Of a stretch of 64,000 bases of DNA, positions 24,335 through 35,903 are shown in pieces. The DNA is from Paramecium octaurelia (Eukaryota; Ciliophora; Oligohymenophorea; Peniculida; Parameciidae): the NCBI GenBank assembly GCA_905182995.1, contig CAJJDP010000108.1, positions 201,722 to 265,721 of the forward strand, given 5' to 3'. The position numbers were made by a program, and so were the translations under genes. Numbering within the stretch: the stretch's first letter is position 1; each line of letters begins with the position of its first letter. Under the pieces are notes generated by a model. It was not told where the DNA came from, made no database searches, and saw only the letters and a program-made list of their open reading frames with translations.

Positions 24335-25938
24335 TCAAATCTAATCTGTATATAGTCCAAATAAACCAAATGAAATTGAAATAATAGCAAAGAATATTGA
24401 AAAAATCAATGTAAACCAGGCAAAGCATTTCTTATATATATCAGCGTCGATCTTGAATTACTTATCCAAATATAAAATTGACGGTATAAGAAAAGTTACA
24501 AAATTCTATGAAGTAGATCCCATTAAGCAACTTAATAGTAAAATAGGAGGTTTAGCCATGGCAAAGAGGAAAGCCAATACATAAACGATAATAGTCACAT
24601 ACAATGAAAACTATTGGTTCTACTTGAGTTTGGCCTCTTCGTGAATAGCAAATGATTATCTAAATTTATGATTCATAGTCTATGATTTTTTATTGTCTTT
24701 TTCGTCTTCCTTATGAAAATCCCCATCAGTTATTAACATGAATTCAACATTCTTCTCTTTAGGAATCAATGGTTTTTTATCCCAAATATTGAGTACTAAA
24801 ACTGTAACATATGGAATGTATTATAATAATTGCAATTGGGCACTTACTGCAATCAAAATATAGAATATGTAGAAACAGGAATTACCTAGAGGAGGGTCGA
24901 AGTTTTTCGATTGGTAAACCATTCTAATTAAGTTTCCGTACAATGATTAGAGGTCAACGTTTACAGAGCTAAATGCAATAGCAGCCAAAATTGAGAATGT
25001 TAATTCAACACATAGTAAAAACAACGAACCAAATAATGCACCTTATTTTAATTTCTTTTCGATGTCATCATCGCTCTCAAATCCTCTTTCTGATGCTCTC
25101 CCAGTAAAAAATTATGAGTGATAAGCAAAGGCCATCAAAATCGTGGGTGTTGAAATGAAGGATTATACAACTTTCTGACTCGAAGGGTAGAGAGTGTTGT
25201 TTATTGCATGTGTAAGGTCGAATGAAGCTATGATAATAAAGAAGATAGAAAAGACACCCAAAATCCTAGCAATGGCAACTATGTAAACTGGGTATTTCCA
25301 TTTAACAAAAAATGGAATCATCAATAGACTACCTATGAATTATATGAACTGCTGTGATGCTAATGATTGGGCCCACTTGAATATTTGATCATATTTACCT
25401 GGTCTTTAATATTATTATTGGCCATCATATATATTAATGATTATATGGAAGACTGAAATACACTCATCAGTAGGACTATGTATAGATATGCGTTGAATAT
25501 CATGATGCCACGATATATATCAGCTGAGTACTTGGGCATTTGAAATAGTTCAAATAACTTTGTTAGAGTTCCTTGCTTCTTCTTGGATCGAGCATAGTAC
25601 TTCAGATCCAATAGAAGTAAAGATTAGAAGAAACTCAAAATAAAGAAAAACAAGCAACCAAACACTCCGAATATTATTCCAATCATTTAGAAATAAAAGG
25701 GTAGAGTCAATAAGCTGAACACAAACGAAGAATTGACCACTCGGAGCATAAAATTGAAAGTCTCGTTGCCTTTCTATCTATGTCTGCGAGGAGAAAGCAT
25801 TGGACTACTGATGTCACCAGCTGAATGCCTTATTATTTAATAATCTACTCTAGCATATCGGATGAGCTCGAATTCTTCTTCTTCATTTAATTAAAATTAA
25901 TAATGAAAAGAACAAAGGAAACTATCTTTAGACAACAT
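24335..25938 (-). CDS. AAAP/SLC38-type amino acid transporter, about 526 aa
   Basis: Multi-spanning membrane protein of the amino acid/auxin permease family. About ten hydrophobic segments are visible. The family's first-helix pattern is present (VVNSSFVFSLLTLPFYF), as is a mid-protein block of the SLC38 kind (STPTILMAFAYHSQFFTGR). A charged loop (HKEDEKDNKK) precedes the last two helices. One 23-nt intron lies near 25400. The first in-frame Met is at 25938, inside the oppositely oriented RIB43A gene. A start at MLSPRRHR (about 25802) would avoid overlap but lose an acidic N-terminus. Substrate cannot be inferred. Confidence 0.78.
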
Positions 25939-26534
25939 CCTGACTGGTAACAAAGACAAGGAATCAGTGGCCTCAAGGAATTCGATGGCGAAGATCTGTG
26001 TATGTCTTCTCATTTTATGTTCGTTAGAATATGATGCTCGAAATAAATATAATAAAGAGTAACAGAAGCAATGGATTCAAGAGCAAATCCAAGAAAAGAA
26101 AAGAAAATAAGAATAAGAGAAGGCTGAGGAAATGGCCTATGCCTAACAAACTTTAGAAATCAATAGGTTTAGAGGAATGCTCTAAGATAACTTTGCAGCC
26201 AGAAAAACAGACATAGGCGTTGCTACTAAACAAACTAATCTATAATTCGTACTCATCTCATTCTAAACCACTAGGCTAAAGAAAAGAAAGACAAAGAAGA
26301 AAGAGACAAATAAGAGAAGTTATAATACGAAAAAAACGAAAGGGATTTATTACTTGAACGTGGACGTAAACAACCCTATAATGGATGATACAATGATTTT
26401 ATTATCAAAAGTCAAACTTATGTCACATTCTATAGCAAAATGTTCCTCCCCTTAATTATTTCTACATAATTTTATTATCTCATGCATTTTATATTAAACA
26501 TCTATTGATATCAGAAATGCTGAATCATAAATAC
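25180..26534. repeat. First copy of a perfect 1355-bp direct duplication
   Basis: Repeated at 26536-27890 after a single N at 26535. It spans the N-terminal half of the transporter and the whole RIB43A-like gene. Probably an unmerged contig overlap. Confidence 0.9.
25903..26388 (+). CDS. Short RIB43A-like ciliary doublet protein, 143 aa (copy 1)
   Basis: RIB43A proteins are microtubule inner proteins of axonemal doublets. The family core is present: GISGLKEFDGEDLQYDAR, then KEQQKQWIQEQIQEKKRK and a long charged helix ending LLLERGRKQPYNG. Introns of 28 and 26 nt give 143 aa, whereas the family is about 370-380 aa. Here the N-terminal third and distal region are absent. It starts at 25903, head-to-head with the transporter and overlapping its first Met by 36 bp. 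It could be a genuine mini-paralog or miss an upstream exon. Confidence 0.7.
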
Positions 26535-26535
26535 N

Positions 26536-27294
26536 TCGAAGGGTAGAGAGTGTTGTTTATTGCATGTGTAAGGTCGAATGAAGCTATGATAATAAAGAAG
26601 ATAGAAAAGACACCCAAAATCCTAGCAATGGCAACTATGTAAACTGGGTATTTCCATTTAACAAAAAATGGAATCATCAATAGACTACCTATGAATTATA
26701 TGAACTGCTGTGATGCTAATGATTGGGCCCACTTGAATATTTGATCATATTTACCTGGTCTTTAATATTATTATTGGCCATCATATATATTAATGATTAT
26801 ATGGAAGACTGAAATACACTCATCAGTAGGACTATGTATAGATATGCGTTGAATATCATGATGCCACGATATATATCAGCTGAGTACTTGGGCATTTGAA
26901 ATAGTTCAAATAACTTTGTTAGAGTTCCTTGCTTCTTCTTGGATCGAGCATAGTACTTCAGATCCAATAGAAGTAAAGATTAGAAGAAACTCAAAATAAA
27001 GAAAAACAAGCAACCAAACACTCCGAATATTATTCCAATCATTTAGAAATAAAAGGGTAGAGTCAATAAGCTGAACACAAACGAAGAATTGACCACTCGG
27101 AGCATAAAATTGAAAGTCTCGTTGCCTTTCTATCTATGTCTGCGAGGAGAAAGCATTGGACTACTGATGTCACCAGCTGAATGCCTTATTATTTAATAAT
27201 CTACTCTAGCATATCGGATGAGCTCGAATTCTTCTTCTTCATTTAATTAAAATTAATAATGAAAAGAACAAAGGAAACTATCTTTAGACAACAT
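26536..27294 (-). CDS. AAAP transporter N-terminal fragment (duplicate)
   Basis: Identical to the 5' half of the transporter at 24335-25938. It stops abruptly at the N, so it is an assembly fragment rather than a truncated gene. Confidence 0.6.
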
Positions 27295-27744
27295 CCTGAC
27301 TGGTAACAAAGACAAGGAATCAGTGGCCTCAAGGAATTCGATGGCGAAGATCTGTGTATGTCTTCTCATTTTATGTTCGTTAGAATATGATGCTCGAAAT
27401 AAATATAATAAAGAGTAACAGAAGCAATGGATTCAAGAGCAAATCCAAGAAAAGAAAAGAAAATAAGAATAAGAGAAGGCTGAGGAAATGGCCTATGCCT
27501 AACAAACTTTAGAAATCAATAGGTTTAGAGGAATGCTCTAAGATAACTTTGCAGCCAGAAAAACAGACATAGGCGTTGCTACTAAACAAACTAATCTATA
27601 ATTCGTACTCATCTCATTCTAAACCACTAGGCTAAAGAAAAGAAAGACAAAGAAGAAAGAGACAAATAAGAGAAGTTATAATACGAAAAAAACGAAAGGG
27701 ATTTATTACTTGAACGTGGACGTAAACAACCCTATAATGGATGA
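27259..27744 (+). CDS. Short RIB43A-like protein (copy 2)
   Basis: Same sequence as 25903-26388 within the duplicated block, probably one locus assembled twice. Confidence 0.6.
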
Positions 27745-28333
27745 TACAATGATTTTATTATCAAAAGTCAAACTTATGTCACATTCTATAGCAAAATGTT
27801 CCTCCCCTTAATTATTTCTACATAATTTTATTATCTCATGCATTTTATATTAAACATCTATTGATATCAGAAATGCTGAATCATAAATACAGCTGAAAGT
27901 GTTAACATAAAATTTACTACCATCTCTATTTTAATTCAATGTGGTGTAAACTTTAGAAGAATTATAACCCTTTTGATTCTCAAATTATAAGAATCTAGGA
28001 TATTTCATAATAAACTGATTTATTATTGGAATTTTTCAATGTTTTATCATGAATTTTATAAAATTTCAGAATAATTTATATGATATATTTTATCAGGTCT
28101 TGTGATCTGAGTTAAAATGCAATATAATCTAAAGTGTAAATCTTATACTGAATTGTAATTATTTCCCTATTTTATCCTTATATTTCATTTCAATATATAA
28201 GAATTAAAACTAATACATAAAAGGAAGGTGAATTTAGCCTATTTGTTTCAATGAATGTTATTATAAAAATCCAGGCACTAACAATCTATTAATGAAAATT
28301 TAAAAATAAATATTAATTTTATAACAGACCATA
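27745..28333. other. AT-rich intergenic stretch
   Basis: About 590 bases without a recognisable gene. The first part is the end of the duplicated block. Confidence 0.5.
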
Positions 28334-29425
28334 ATGCAAGTGAAGCGAGTTGTGCCAAATCCAATAGATAATTTTCATACAGAGCCTCGTTCATCCTAAT
28401 AATCTTGTCATGTGACTAAATCTAAGCCAATAATACCCACTACTCCACTTTAATAATCAAAACCAAATAATTTAATCTAATCCTTAAATGGATTGTGTAA
28501 ATACTTTAATCAGAAAGAAGAGAACAAATAAATTGCTTATTATGCACCGAAAAGCATGTAAAGATCATCTGCTTCATTATCACCCAGAGAAATCATGGCT
28601 TCCAATATTTAAGATAATAGTCCGCTTTTGGTAAAGTAACTGTTATATGGTAAAAAAGATCAGAAAGAGAATTTTAATCCTAAAGTAGGTATGAGTATAA
28701 TGGAAGTAAAACAAGTGCCTCATTTGAGTATCAATTAAGACTAGAAATTAGTCAAGGTAAATGATAGTAGCCATAAAAAAAGTATGGGCAAGTTTGCAAG
28801 GAACTAAAAGTCTCGAAATGCTTCTGTATAATATCACGAAGATTGGAAATTAAAATATGAAGAACTGTAACAAAGTTTATGTGAAAGAATTTAATAATTA
28901 GAAAATGAATTGGAAGGCATGGAAAAGAATAGAAAAATAGACTAAATGCACTCTGATCAATAAACAAATCAGTATATTGAATAATTGCAATCTATTATTT
29001 CAGAAAAGGATTAAGTGATATACGAATAAGAAATAAAAAACGAGAAATTACAAAATATTGTCGATATGTAACAAAAGGAACTATAGAAATATAAGGAAGG
29101 CAAGTACAAAATCAACGACACTAATGAGATTTAAAGATTGTAGCAAATAGATTAAAAATTTCAATAAATCAAAGGACATCTACCAGCACTTAATATTACG
29201 CTTAAGAATATTTAGTCAATATTCGATGCTGCCTCGTCGGAACAATAAATAAACAATTTATCTCTATCCTCGGTCTCCATGGTTGAATTAATTAATGAAT
29301 TTAATCAAGGTGTCGAGGAGAACACATAGAAGTCAATTAAAAGCAATACTTTAATGACTTCCAATCTTCTAGAGTAGAAACCAATAAATCTTTCAGAGAT
29401 TCTAAATAAGAAGAGAAACCTATGA
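28334..29425 (+). CDS. Coiled-coil protein, 363 aa, unknown
   Basis: Single uninterrupted frame starting MQVKRVVPNPIDNFHTEPRS. A Ser/Pro/Gln-rich, probably disordered N-terminal 150 aa includes SASLSPREIM. A long Glu/Gln/Lys coiled coil follows (EDWKLKYEELQQSLCERIQQ onward), then a Ser/Asn-rich tail. It resembles many cytoskeletal or basal-body coiled-coil proteins, but no specific family is recognised. No intron is needed. Confidence 0.65.
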
Positions 29426-29546
29426 TTTCAATAAATTTACAATAATTATGATTACTTATTAAAGTTAGTTGAACGATCTCTTAAATTGGAGAAATTCTCC
29501 TTGAACTATTGAATAAATAGTATAAATTTTATATATATATATATAA

Positions 29547-30534
29547 ATGGATTTGCATGAATACAAAGAAAACTATTATGATGCAAATATTATGAAAAGA
29601 AGAAGAGCGTAAGATAAAGTGATGGTTGCTCCGATCCTGGAAGTCTTTATGGATATTTGTAAGAAACTAGATTATGTAATCAAAATTAATTTAAAAAGAG
29701 ACATCAAAGGAATATTTATAGATGGTGATACCAATTAATGAATCAAAAGAAGCTCTTTAAAATACTGATCAAATTATCATATTGAATTACTTGAAATAGA
29801 TTGCTATTTATCTGATAAAATCGAAATTAGAATTAGAGGATAAATTGTGCTCTCTTGGGGATAGCAAGTAATTTGAAATTGAGTTATAGAAGATGGAAGC
29901 AGACATAAGACAACACATAAGAGTGCAATAATAACTCTAAATCTTACTAGAATAAGCTTAATAAAAGCTAGATGAATTTGAATCTGAAAAACTTAAATCC
30001 GAATAGTTTATAACTGAATTAAAAAAAAGTCTTGATAATAAAGAAAAAGAATTGATGTCAATTAAGAACGAACTCCAAGACACAAAACACAAGGGAAATC
30101 AAAAGACTCCCTTCTAGGCAACCAAAACAGAGCCAATCTAATCATCCATGGACCACTTAGACAATCTATAACTCTTCACTTTGGTTGAGAATTCTCCTAA
30201 TAAAAATAATTTTAATTAAGTGTAAGCAGCTATTCGTAAGGGACGCAATCAACAATTAAGCAAAGAACCTTAGAAGCCCAAAGGTGATAACACTCCTTAA
30301 TTGAGTAAGTGTTGTTCCATAATTAAAGAGTCCTAAAATCAAGACTCCCCAGACAAAATAGCAAGGAAATATTCACAACCAAATTATATGGAGATCAATG
30401 CTCTTAGATAGTTAATCAAAAAACCATGGTAAAAATAATTATTAATCTATAAAAGCCCATTAAATTAGAGAAACGAACCTTAGAGTTTTAGAAGCATTAG
30501 CTAAGAGCCTTCCCGTGTCCCTAAAAAATGCTGA
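29547..30534 (+). CDS. Coiled-coil protein, 320 aa, unknown
   Basis: The N-terminus (MDLHEYKENYYDANIMKRRR) forms a helical domain of about 95 aa with ILEVFMDICKKLDYVI and TDQIIILNYLKQIAIYL. A coiled coil (about residues 95-190) and a Ser/Pro/Lys-rich tail follow. A 25-nt intron (29725-29749) with an in-frame TGA joins the two parts. The layout of a helical domain then a coiled coil recalls ciliary transition-zone proteins, but I cannot name a family. Confidence 0.65.
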
Positions 30535-30567
30535 TTTATAAAAGATTTATTTTTAATATTAACATTA

Positions 30568-31699
30568 ATGAATTCTACAAAGTCTGAAATACTTTTTGCA
30601 GGATTCAATCAAGATTCAAGTAAACTATTAAAAAATCCATAGGCATGTTTTGTGTTGGCACTGACACTGGATTTCGAGTTTGCAATGCATTAAATTCAAC
30701 TGAAAAATTTTAAAGAGACTTGAAAGGAGGTATTGGTCATGTAGAAATGCTATACAGAAGCAATATTTTGGCTTTGGTTGGAGGTGGCTTATAGCCCAAA
30801 TATCCCGACAATAAAGTGATCATATGGGATGATCGTAAAAATACTATTTCTATTTTAGATCTTGTAAAATGCATTGGAGAAATGAGTTTCAGAACTAAGA
30901 TAAAAAATGTTAAATTAAAAAATGATAGAGTGGTTGTTGTTCTAGAGAAAAAGATATTTGTTTATAATTTTACAGATTTGAAACTCCTTGATTAAATCGA
31001 AACATGTCCCAATCCAAGAGGTATATTAATAAAATTAGAATAAGGAATTTGCACTATTAATACAGAGGGAGATCATACAATTTTGGCCACATTAGAGAAA
31101 TCTGTCGGCAAGGTTTTTGTAAACAATTATGACGCTAACAAAGCTTATTGTATAGAGGCTCATGTTTCTCCTATTTCATATCTTCAATTAAATTCATCTG
31201 GGACAAAATTGGCTACCTCAAGTGAAAAAGGCACTGTAATTCGTATCTATGATACAAACACTGGGTACGCTAATACATTTAAAATAGATAAATTTCATAA
31301 GAACTTCGAAGAGGAAATGATTATGCGACAATAACTAGTTTAGCCTTTGATTTCAGATCATAATGGTTAGGTTGTGCTTCTGATTAAGGAACTATACACA
31401 TTTTTGCAGTTAATTAAGAAGGATAATAATAAGAATAGTAAACTCAGAATTAGGTTTCCCACAACCCAAAGAGTAAATTTGAATTTCTCAAGGGATTTAT
31501 TCCCATATTGGGATCTGAATGGAGTTTTGCTCAGTTTAGAGTGCTTGATACAAAGTGCAAAGTGTCATTCGTGCCAGAAGAACATCAATTGATCGTGATT
31601 TCATATGAGGGAAAGTACTACAAAGCATAGTTTGATCCTTAAAAAGGTGGAGAATGCATAAAAGTGGAAGAGAAATACTTGATTAGCGACAAAGTTTGA
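30568..31699 (+). CDS. WDR45: PROPPIN of the WIPI3/WIPI4 (WDR45/Atg18) type
   Basis: Seven-bladed propeller that binds PI3P and recruits ATG2 for autophagosome growth. Landmarks: [56 protein letters not shown] and [20 protein letters not shown]. The lipid-binding LRRG motif ([20 protein letters not shown]) becomes visible only after removing a 23-nt intron. Another intron of 23 nt is at 30620-30642, and a 24-nt stopless one is likely near residue 130. Spliced length is 353 aa, as in WIPI4. Confidence 0.9.
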
Positions 31700-31705
31700 T
31701 TTAAT

Positions 31706-32215
31706 ATGTTAAATAACTCATAAACAAATTAAATTCTAATATCAAAAATATTTGTAGCTTAATGTCATCAGGATTACGAATAGGCTACGGCTCTTTTGGA
31801 ACAGTTAACAGGAAATTTGGTTGAGAATTTGAATATGTTCAACAAGCATCCCAAAATCCATAAAATACTATAAGACAACTTCGAAATATTCCCTGAGAAT
31901 TATTTAGTTTAACCTCAATAAATGGATGAAGGTATTGAACAATATCATAAATATTTGGAGTAGATTTGCAATTAGACAAGTAAGGAAGGTAAATGATTGA
32001 ATAATGTTGTAGAGAAGAAAACCAAGAACAAGAATCCCTGGACTGAAGAAGAAAGGAGATTATTTAAATAAGCAATAAAAGAAGGATCATCAAAAGATTG
32101 GAAAGCTATGGCAGCAATCATAAAAACACGATCCCCTCCGTAAGTTCGTTCTTATTACTAAAAGTATATGAAAAAGAAAAGATAAAAATTAAAGTCAGAA
32201 AACAAAAATGTATGA
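31706..32215 (+). CDS. Myb/SANT-domain protein, about 161 aa
   Basis: The C-terminal half holds one Myb/SANT repeat with spaced Trp (NPWTEEERRLFKQAIKEGSS, then DWKAMAAIIKTRSPPQVRSY) and a basic tail. The N-terminal half is helical and Gln-rich. A 24-nt intron with an in-frame TGA separates the halves. The arrangement resembles the SANT part of zuotin/DNAJC2 or small Myb factors, but no J domain is present. The first Met is only 6 bp after the WIPI4 stop, so a later start (for example near 31830) is possible. Confidence 0.7.
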
Positions 32216-32254
32216 ATAAATATTATATATATATATAATTAATATATTTATGTC

Positions 32255-33133
32255 TCAATAGAATATATAGGTTATTAAATAGAGAACCAATGCAATCTAA
32301 TAACATGAATGACAACTGGCACCATCCCACCTGCATTCAGCGTTATCTACAATGTAGCTAAAACTTAGACATTAAGTCGCGTATGTACCTTTATCACATG
32401 TTTATTGATGACAAGAATTGAGATGTTGACTCCAAAAACACCTTGGGTGATTTTAGCAATTCAATTCTACTGCAAATTCACTACAAACAAATTCAACGCA
32501 TCCTGAATGAGAAGGATAACATTGTTGTTGACTTAATTTATTCACACTTGGACATTCGTATATACTATAATCGCTACACTTCTTGGTCTTACACTCATTA
32601 TCTTCCCATTTACAATATAACTAGTTGCATGAATGGTTATATGTTATGTCTTCGCAATTTTCTAAAGCAATACAAGAGTCTGCATTTTCGCCATTTAAAA
32701 CGCATTCGCTCGTTTTTATGCCAACTACTTGAATGGCTCCAACACAAAATTACACATCATAATCTTGACACAATCTCTGATCAGCATCAGAAACACAGAT
32801 TTTCTACTAATAATCCCACCGGCATTCTATTTCAGAGCAATTTTCTTCGTTAGAATCAACTTCTTTAATTTCTTGTAATTCCTCACATCCTGACAATTCC
32901 TTACAATATCCTCCCGTTATGTTAAAGAAACACCTTAAATTTCCAGCAAAATATGAGCAATCGTCTCTTGTTCTTTCAAGACAATTTATTTCTTCGCATT
33001 TGCCAGATTTAGCTTCAAAATAGCACCCTCTAGCATCTCTACATAAGTCTTCAAAATATATATCGTTGCATTGACATTTTTCGGCCATGGAGGTATAGAG
33101 AAAATAGAAGACACAAAATAATAATGCCAACAT
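32255..33133 (-). CDS. Secreted Cys-rich surface-type protein, 292 aa
   Basis: A signal peptide (MLALLFCVFYFLYTSMA) is followed by repeated Cys-rich modules with the recurring pattern C-x-W/F around CRWD and CKWE (for example ENCSEIECRWDY, NQLYCKWEDNECK, NAECRWDGASC). The C-terminal hydrophobic tail (IALVLYLITYIFY) could be a GPI-attachment signal. This is the style of Paramecium surface antigens and their small relatives, though much shorter than immobilization antigens. No intron is required. Function unknown. Confidence 0.72.
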
Positions 33134-33476
33134 TTTTATTTTTTAATCAATAGTATTTGAAACGATATATAAAAAATTAGCAATATTTTTAATTTCAAAT
33201 AATCATATTGACGAGATTTTATTCATAATTGGAATAGCATTATTATGAAATTTGTATAAGATACTAGAAATTTTCCAGATCAACTATTAATCTTCAATTT
33301 ACCATAAGCTTCTCTTGAATTTAGGATAAAGATAATTAAACTTAAACTCTGATTTTTGGTGAATTTTTAATTGCAACTATAATTAAAACCAAAAATTTAT
33401 ATTTTTTTTAAAGTATTCAATTTTCTATTACTAACAATCTATTGACTTATAAATTAATTTTATAGTCAAATCGGTA
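33134..33476. other. AT-rich intergenic stretch
   Basis: About 340 bases between a minus-strand and a plus-strand gene start. No RNA or repeat seen. Probably promoter DNA of both. Confidence 0.5.
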
Positions 33477-33815
33477 ATGAAAATAATACAATAGTAAGGA
33501 AAAAAATTTATTAAGAAAATGTTTCAAATTCTTTTAATAATTTTTGTTATAAAGCAATAGAGAGAACAAATATTGGATATCGATTTAAATTCAAACGAAT
33601 TATGTATTAATAAGGAATAATAGCTGCTTTTTAACTTTAAATTATCAAAATTCAATTAAATTAATATTAGTAAAATTTTCAGACAAGTTAATTTAGGTTT
33701 TTTAATTATCACACTCAGAATCAATAATATGACTTAATTTCATATATTAAATCTTGTTATTCTTGATTATAAATTCGAATTAAAATTATAGAACATCAAA
33801 ATACCCTGTAAGTGA
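33477..33815 (+). CDS. Possible small secreted protein, 112 aa
   Basis: Not recognised. If the second Met (33519) is used, the frame begins with a hydrophobic stretch (MFQILLIIFVIKQQREQ) like a signal peptide. The rest is Asn/Leu/Ile-rich without Cys. A frame this long can arise by chance under the one-stop code, so the call is tentative. It converges on the UBL gene with 55 bp between stops. Confidence 0.3.
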
Positions 33816-33870
33816 ACTATATTTTAATAAAAAAAGAATAATGATTCATAAAAATAAAAGTATCAAAAAT

Positions 33871-35508
33871 TCAATCCATTTTTGAACAAGATCTAAAAAA
33901 ACCACTTGTTCTGATTAAGTCAAGTTCTTTCATGTTAAAATCAGAGAAGCATTAACCTTCTTTCACCCTGATTCCTTTTACATAATGAGATACACATTCT
34001 TAAACCATACCCGAGTAGCATCTGTCATCCCTTAATAAACCTTCTATAATTGATATTTAAGGCTCAACCTTTAATCGGATAATTTTATCATAAAAATTAT
34101 AGACCTAAATGAAAAGTTCTTCTTCAAATTTTTCATCTAAGTCGCATTTGATATTTAAAGTATCAAATTATTTGATACCAATCTCAATCAAAGTCTTTGA
34201 ATCATCCATTAGATTCCTTTTATGATATATATGCTAATGACTAATTGGAATATTATATTCATTTTCAATTTATTACTTAATATATGGTATTGCATTATTC
34301 CCTTTCGGATTTACAATTATAATTTTACCTGATAAGGTTTTTGCCAAAATTACTGGTTTAGATAATTTAATTTGTAAATTAATTGTTTAAGTTTGAATAT
34401 CTACTAAATTACTAATCCCTTACTGATTCAAAAGGGGCTTTTAATTGATTAATAATGATGAAATTAACTTATAGGGAATATCGAAATGATATTGAATTTG
34501 ATGTATGATTTTTTCAAAAGTAAAGTTTGGATTCAACTTTATAGATTTAGGTTTTTCATCTATGTCGAAGAGATTAATGGCAGTTTTATTAATATCTAAA
34601 AGAAAAGTTAGATCTTTCTTGAAATCATTTAATTTTTCAAAATCTTAAAGCACTCTTCCATAAAATATGATTTTTTATTAAGAAGGATCAATACCCTCTT
34701 TTTCTTAGACAAGCGTCTTAATTGTAAAAATGGTTTCAGAGCGTGATAATAAAAATTGCATCCTTTGATATTATTTATCTTATAATGTGATACTTATTTT
34801 AGTATTTTTTATAATTATTTCATCTCCTGACCAAATATTATTGTCAAGCAAAGTGGCATTACAATTTTTTATTTCTTCTCCATTAAAATAAATACAATCA
34901 TCTTTTTCACCAAACTTCTATTATAAATCCTCTATTTTTTTATGAATAGGAAGGGTTACCTATTTTTAACTACGTTCATGTTTCATATCTTTCTGTATAT
35001 TAACCTAAACCTTAATAGAATTGTTCTCTTTATATTATTAAAAAGAATTTAAAATGTTGCTTGAAGCAGAATCTAAACTCTTTTATAAATCTGCTATTAT
35101 TTCATTTTTCTATTTAAAATCATTAACCAAAAGAAATGAGTATTTCTTTATTTCACCATAAGTTAAAGGTCTTATACCTTCTGAAATTAACTTTTTAATT
35201 TCTAATTGAATTTAATTGTGACATTGTGATTCTAGGATGGCTTTGCACTGCTTCACAATTTTATTCATAGATTCAAACATTTTTTATTCAATCTTCTAAT
35301 TATTATCGATTTCATCACTTAATAATTTTAGCCTTTGATAGAACTCCTAAACAGTCATTAATTCATTTGATTTTAATTCATTTTTCTTATCACAAGAAAT
35401 TAAACATTAACAACATATTTTTCTTTAAGGAAATATCTTAGGATTCAGACATATCATTGAAATAGGAAATTATGCATGTTCCTCACAATATTCTTCATAT
35501 TGTATCAT
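33871..35508 (-). CDS. TRIM-like multi-ubiquitin-like-domain protein, 545 aa
   Basis: Single exon. Residues 1-45 hold a Cys/His cluster (YCEEH...C...CCQC...C) resembling a B-box-type zinc finger, followed by about 120 aa of coiled coil. Then come up to five tandem ubiquitin-like modules. Module 2 is clear (VQEKEGIDPSQQKIIFYGRV, then LQDFEKLND, cf. ubiquitin IQDKEGIPPDQQ). So is module 4 (LAKTLSGKIIIVNPKG, YIKQQIENEYNIPISHQHIY). Modules 1, 3 and 5 are weaker. The protein ends RSCSKMD with no diglycine, so it is not a conjugatable polyubiquitin. It may be a scaffold or reader in ubiquitin signalling, which is inference. I know no named family with this order. Confidence 0.7.
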
Positions 35509-35903
35509 ATAAATGAGAAATTATTTATAATAAAAATAATAATATATAAAGGTTATAGATTTTAATATTTCAATAGTTAATTGCAGAATCATTACAATGA
35601 AAATTATCTTTTTATGGAATAATAGTTCTGCCATTTAATTAACAATTATCTAAATAATGAAACAAAATTAGTTCTAAAGTAAGACTATAGAATATTTAAA
35701 GTGCAAATCCTAACTGCAACTTTGCCATAGATCTAACTTTTTTAGAATTCATTCTCAAATAAACTTCATTGACTTGTCTAAATTAATAAAAATGGTATAA
35801 GTGATTGAATTCTGAAAATATCAGTAATATAAATAATACTTAAATATTTTTATCAACTGACCAATGCAAATATATAAGTTGTTATATAGTAATTTAAACA
35901 ATT
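35509..35903. other. AT-rich divergent intergenic region
   Basis: About 395 bases between the UBL gene and the ankyrin gene, transcribed away from each other. Presumably both promoters. No specific motif recognised. Confidence 0.5.

Larger units (their letters stand above)
26536..27890. repeat. Second copy of the 1355-bp duplication
   Basis: Offset 1356 from the first copy, no difference seen. It is followed by unique sequence. Confidence 0.9.

Noticed and set aside
32443-32853. Plus-strand frame of 136 codons
   Set aside because: Antisense to the Cys-rich secreted protein, which has a signal peptide and regular Cys spacing. His/Tyr-rich composition is that of a shadow.
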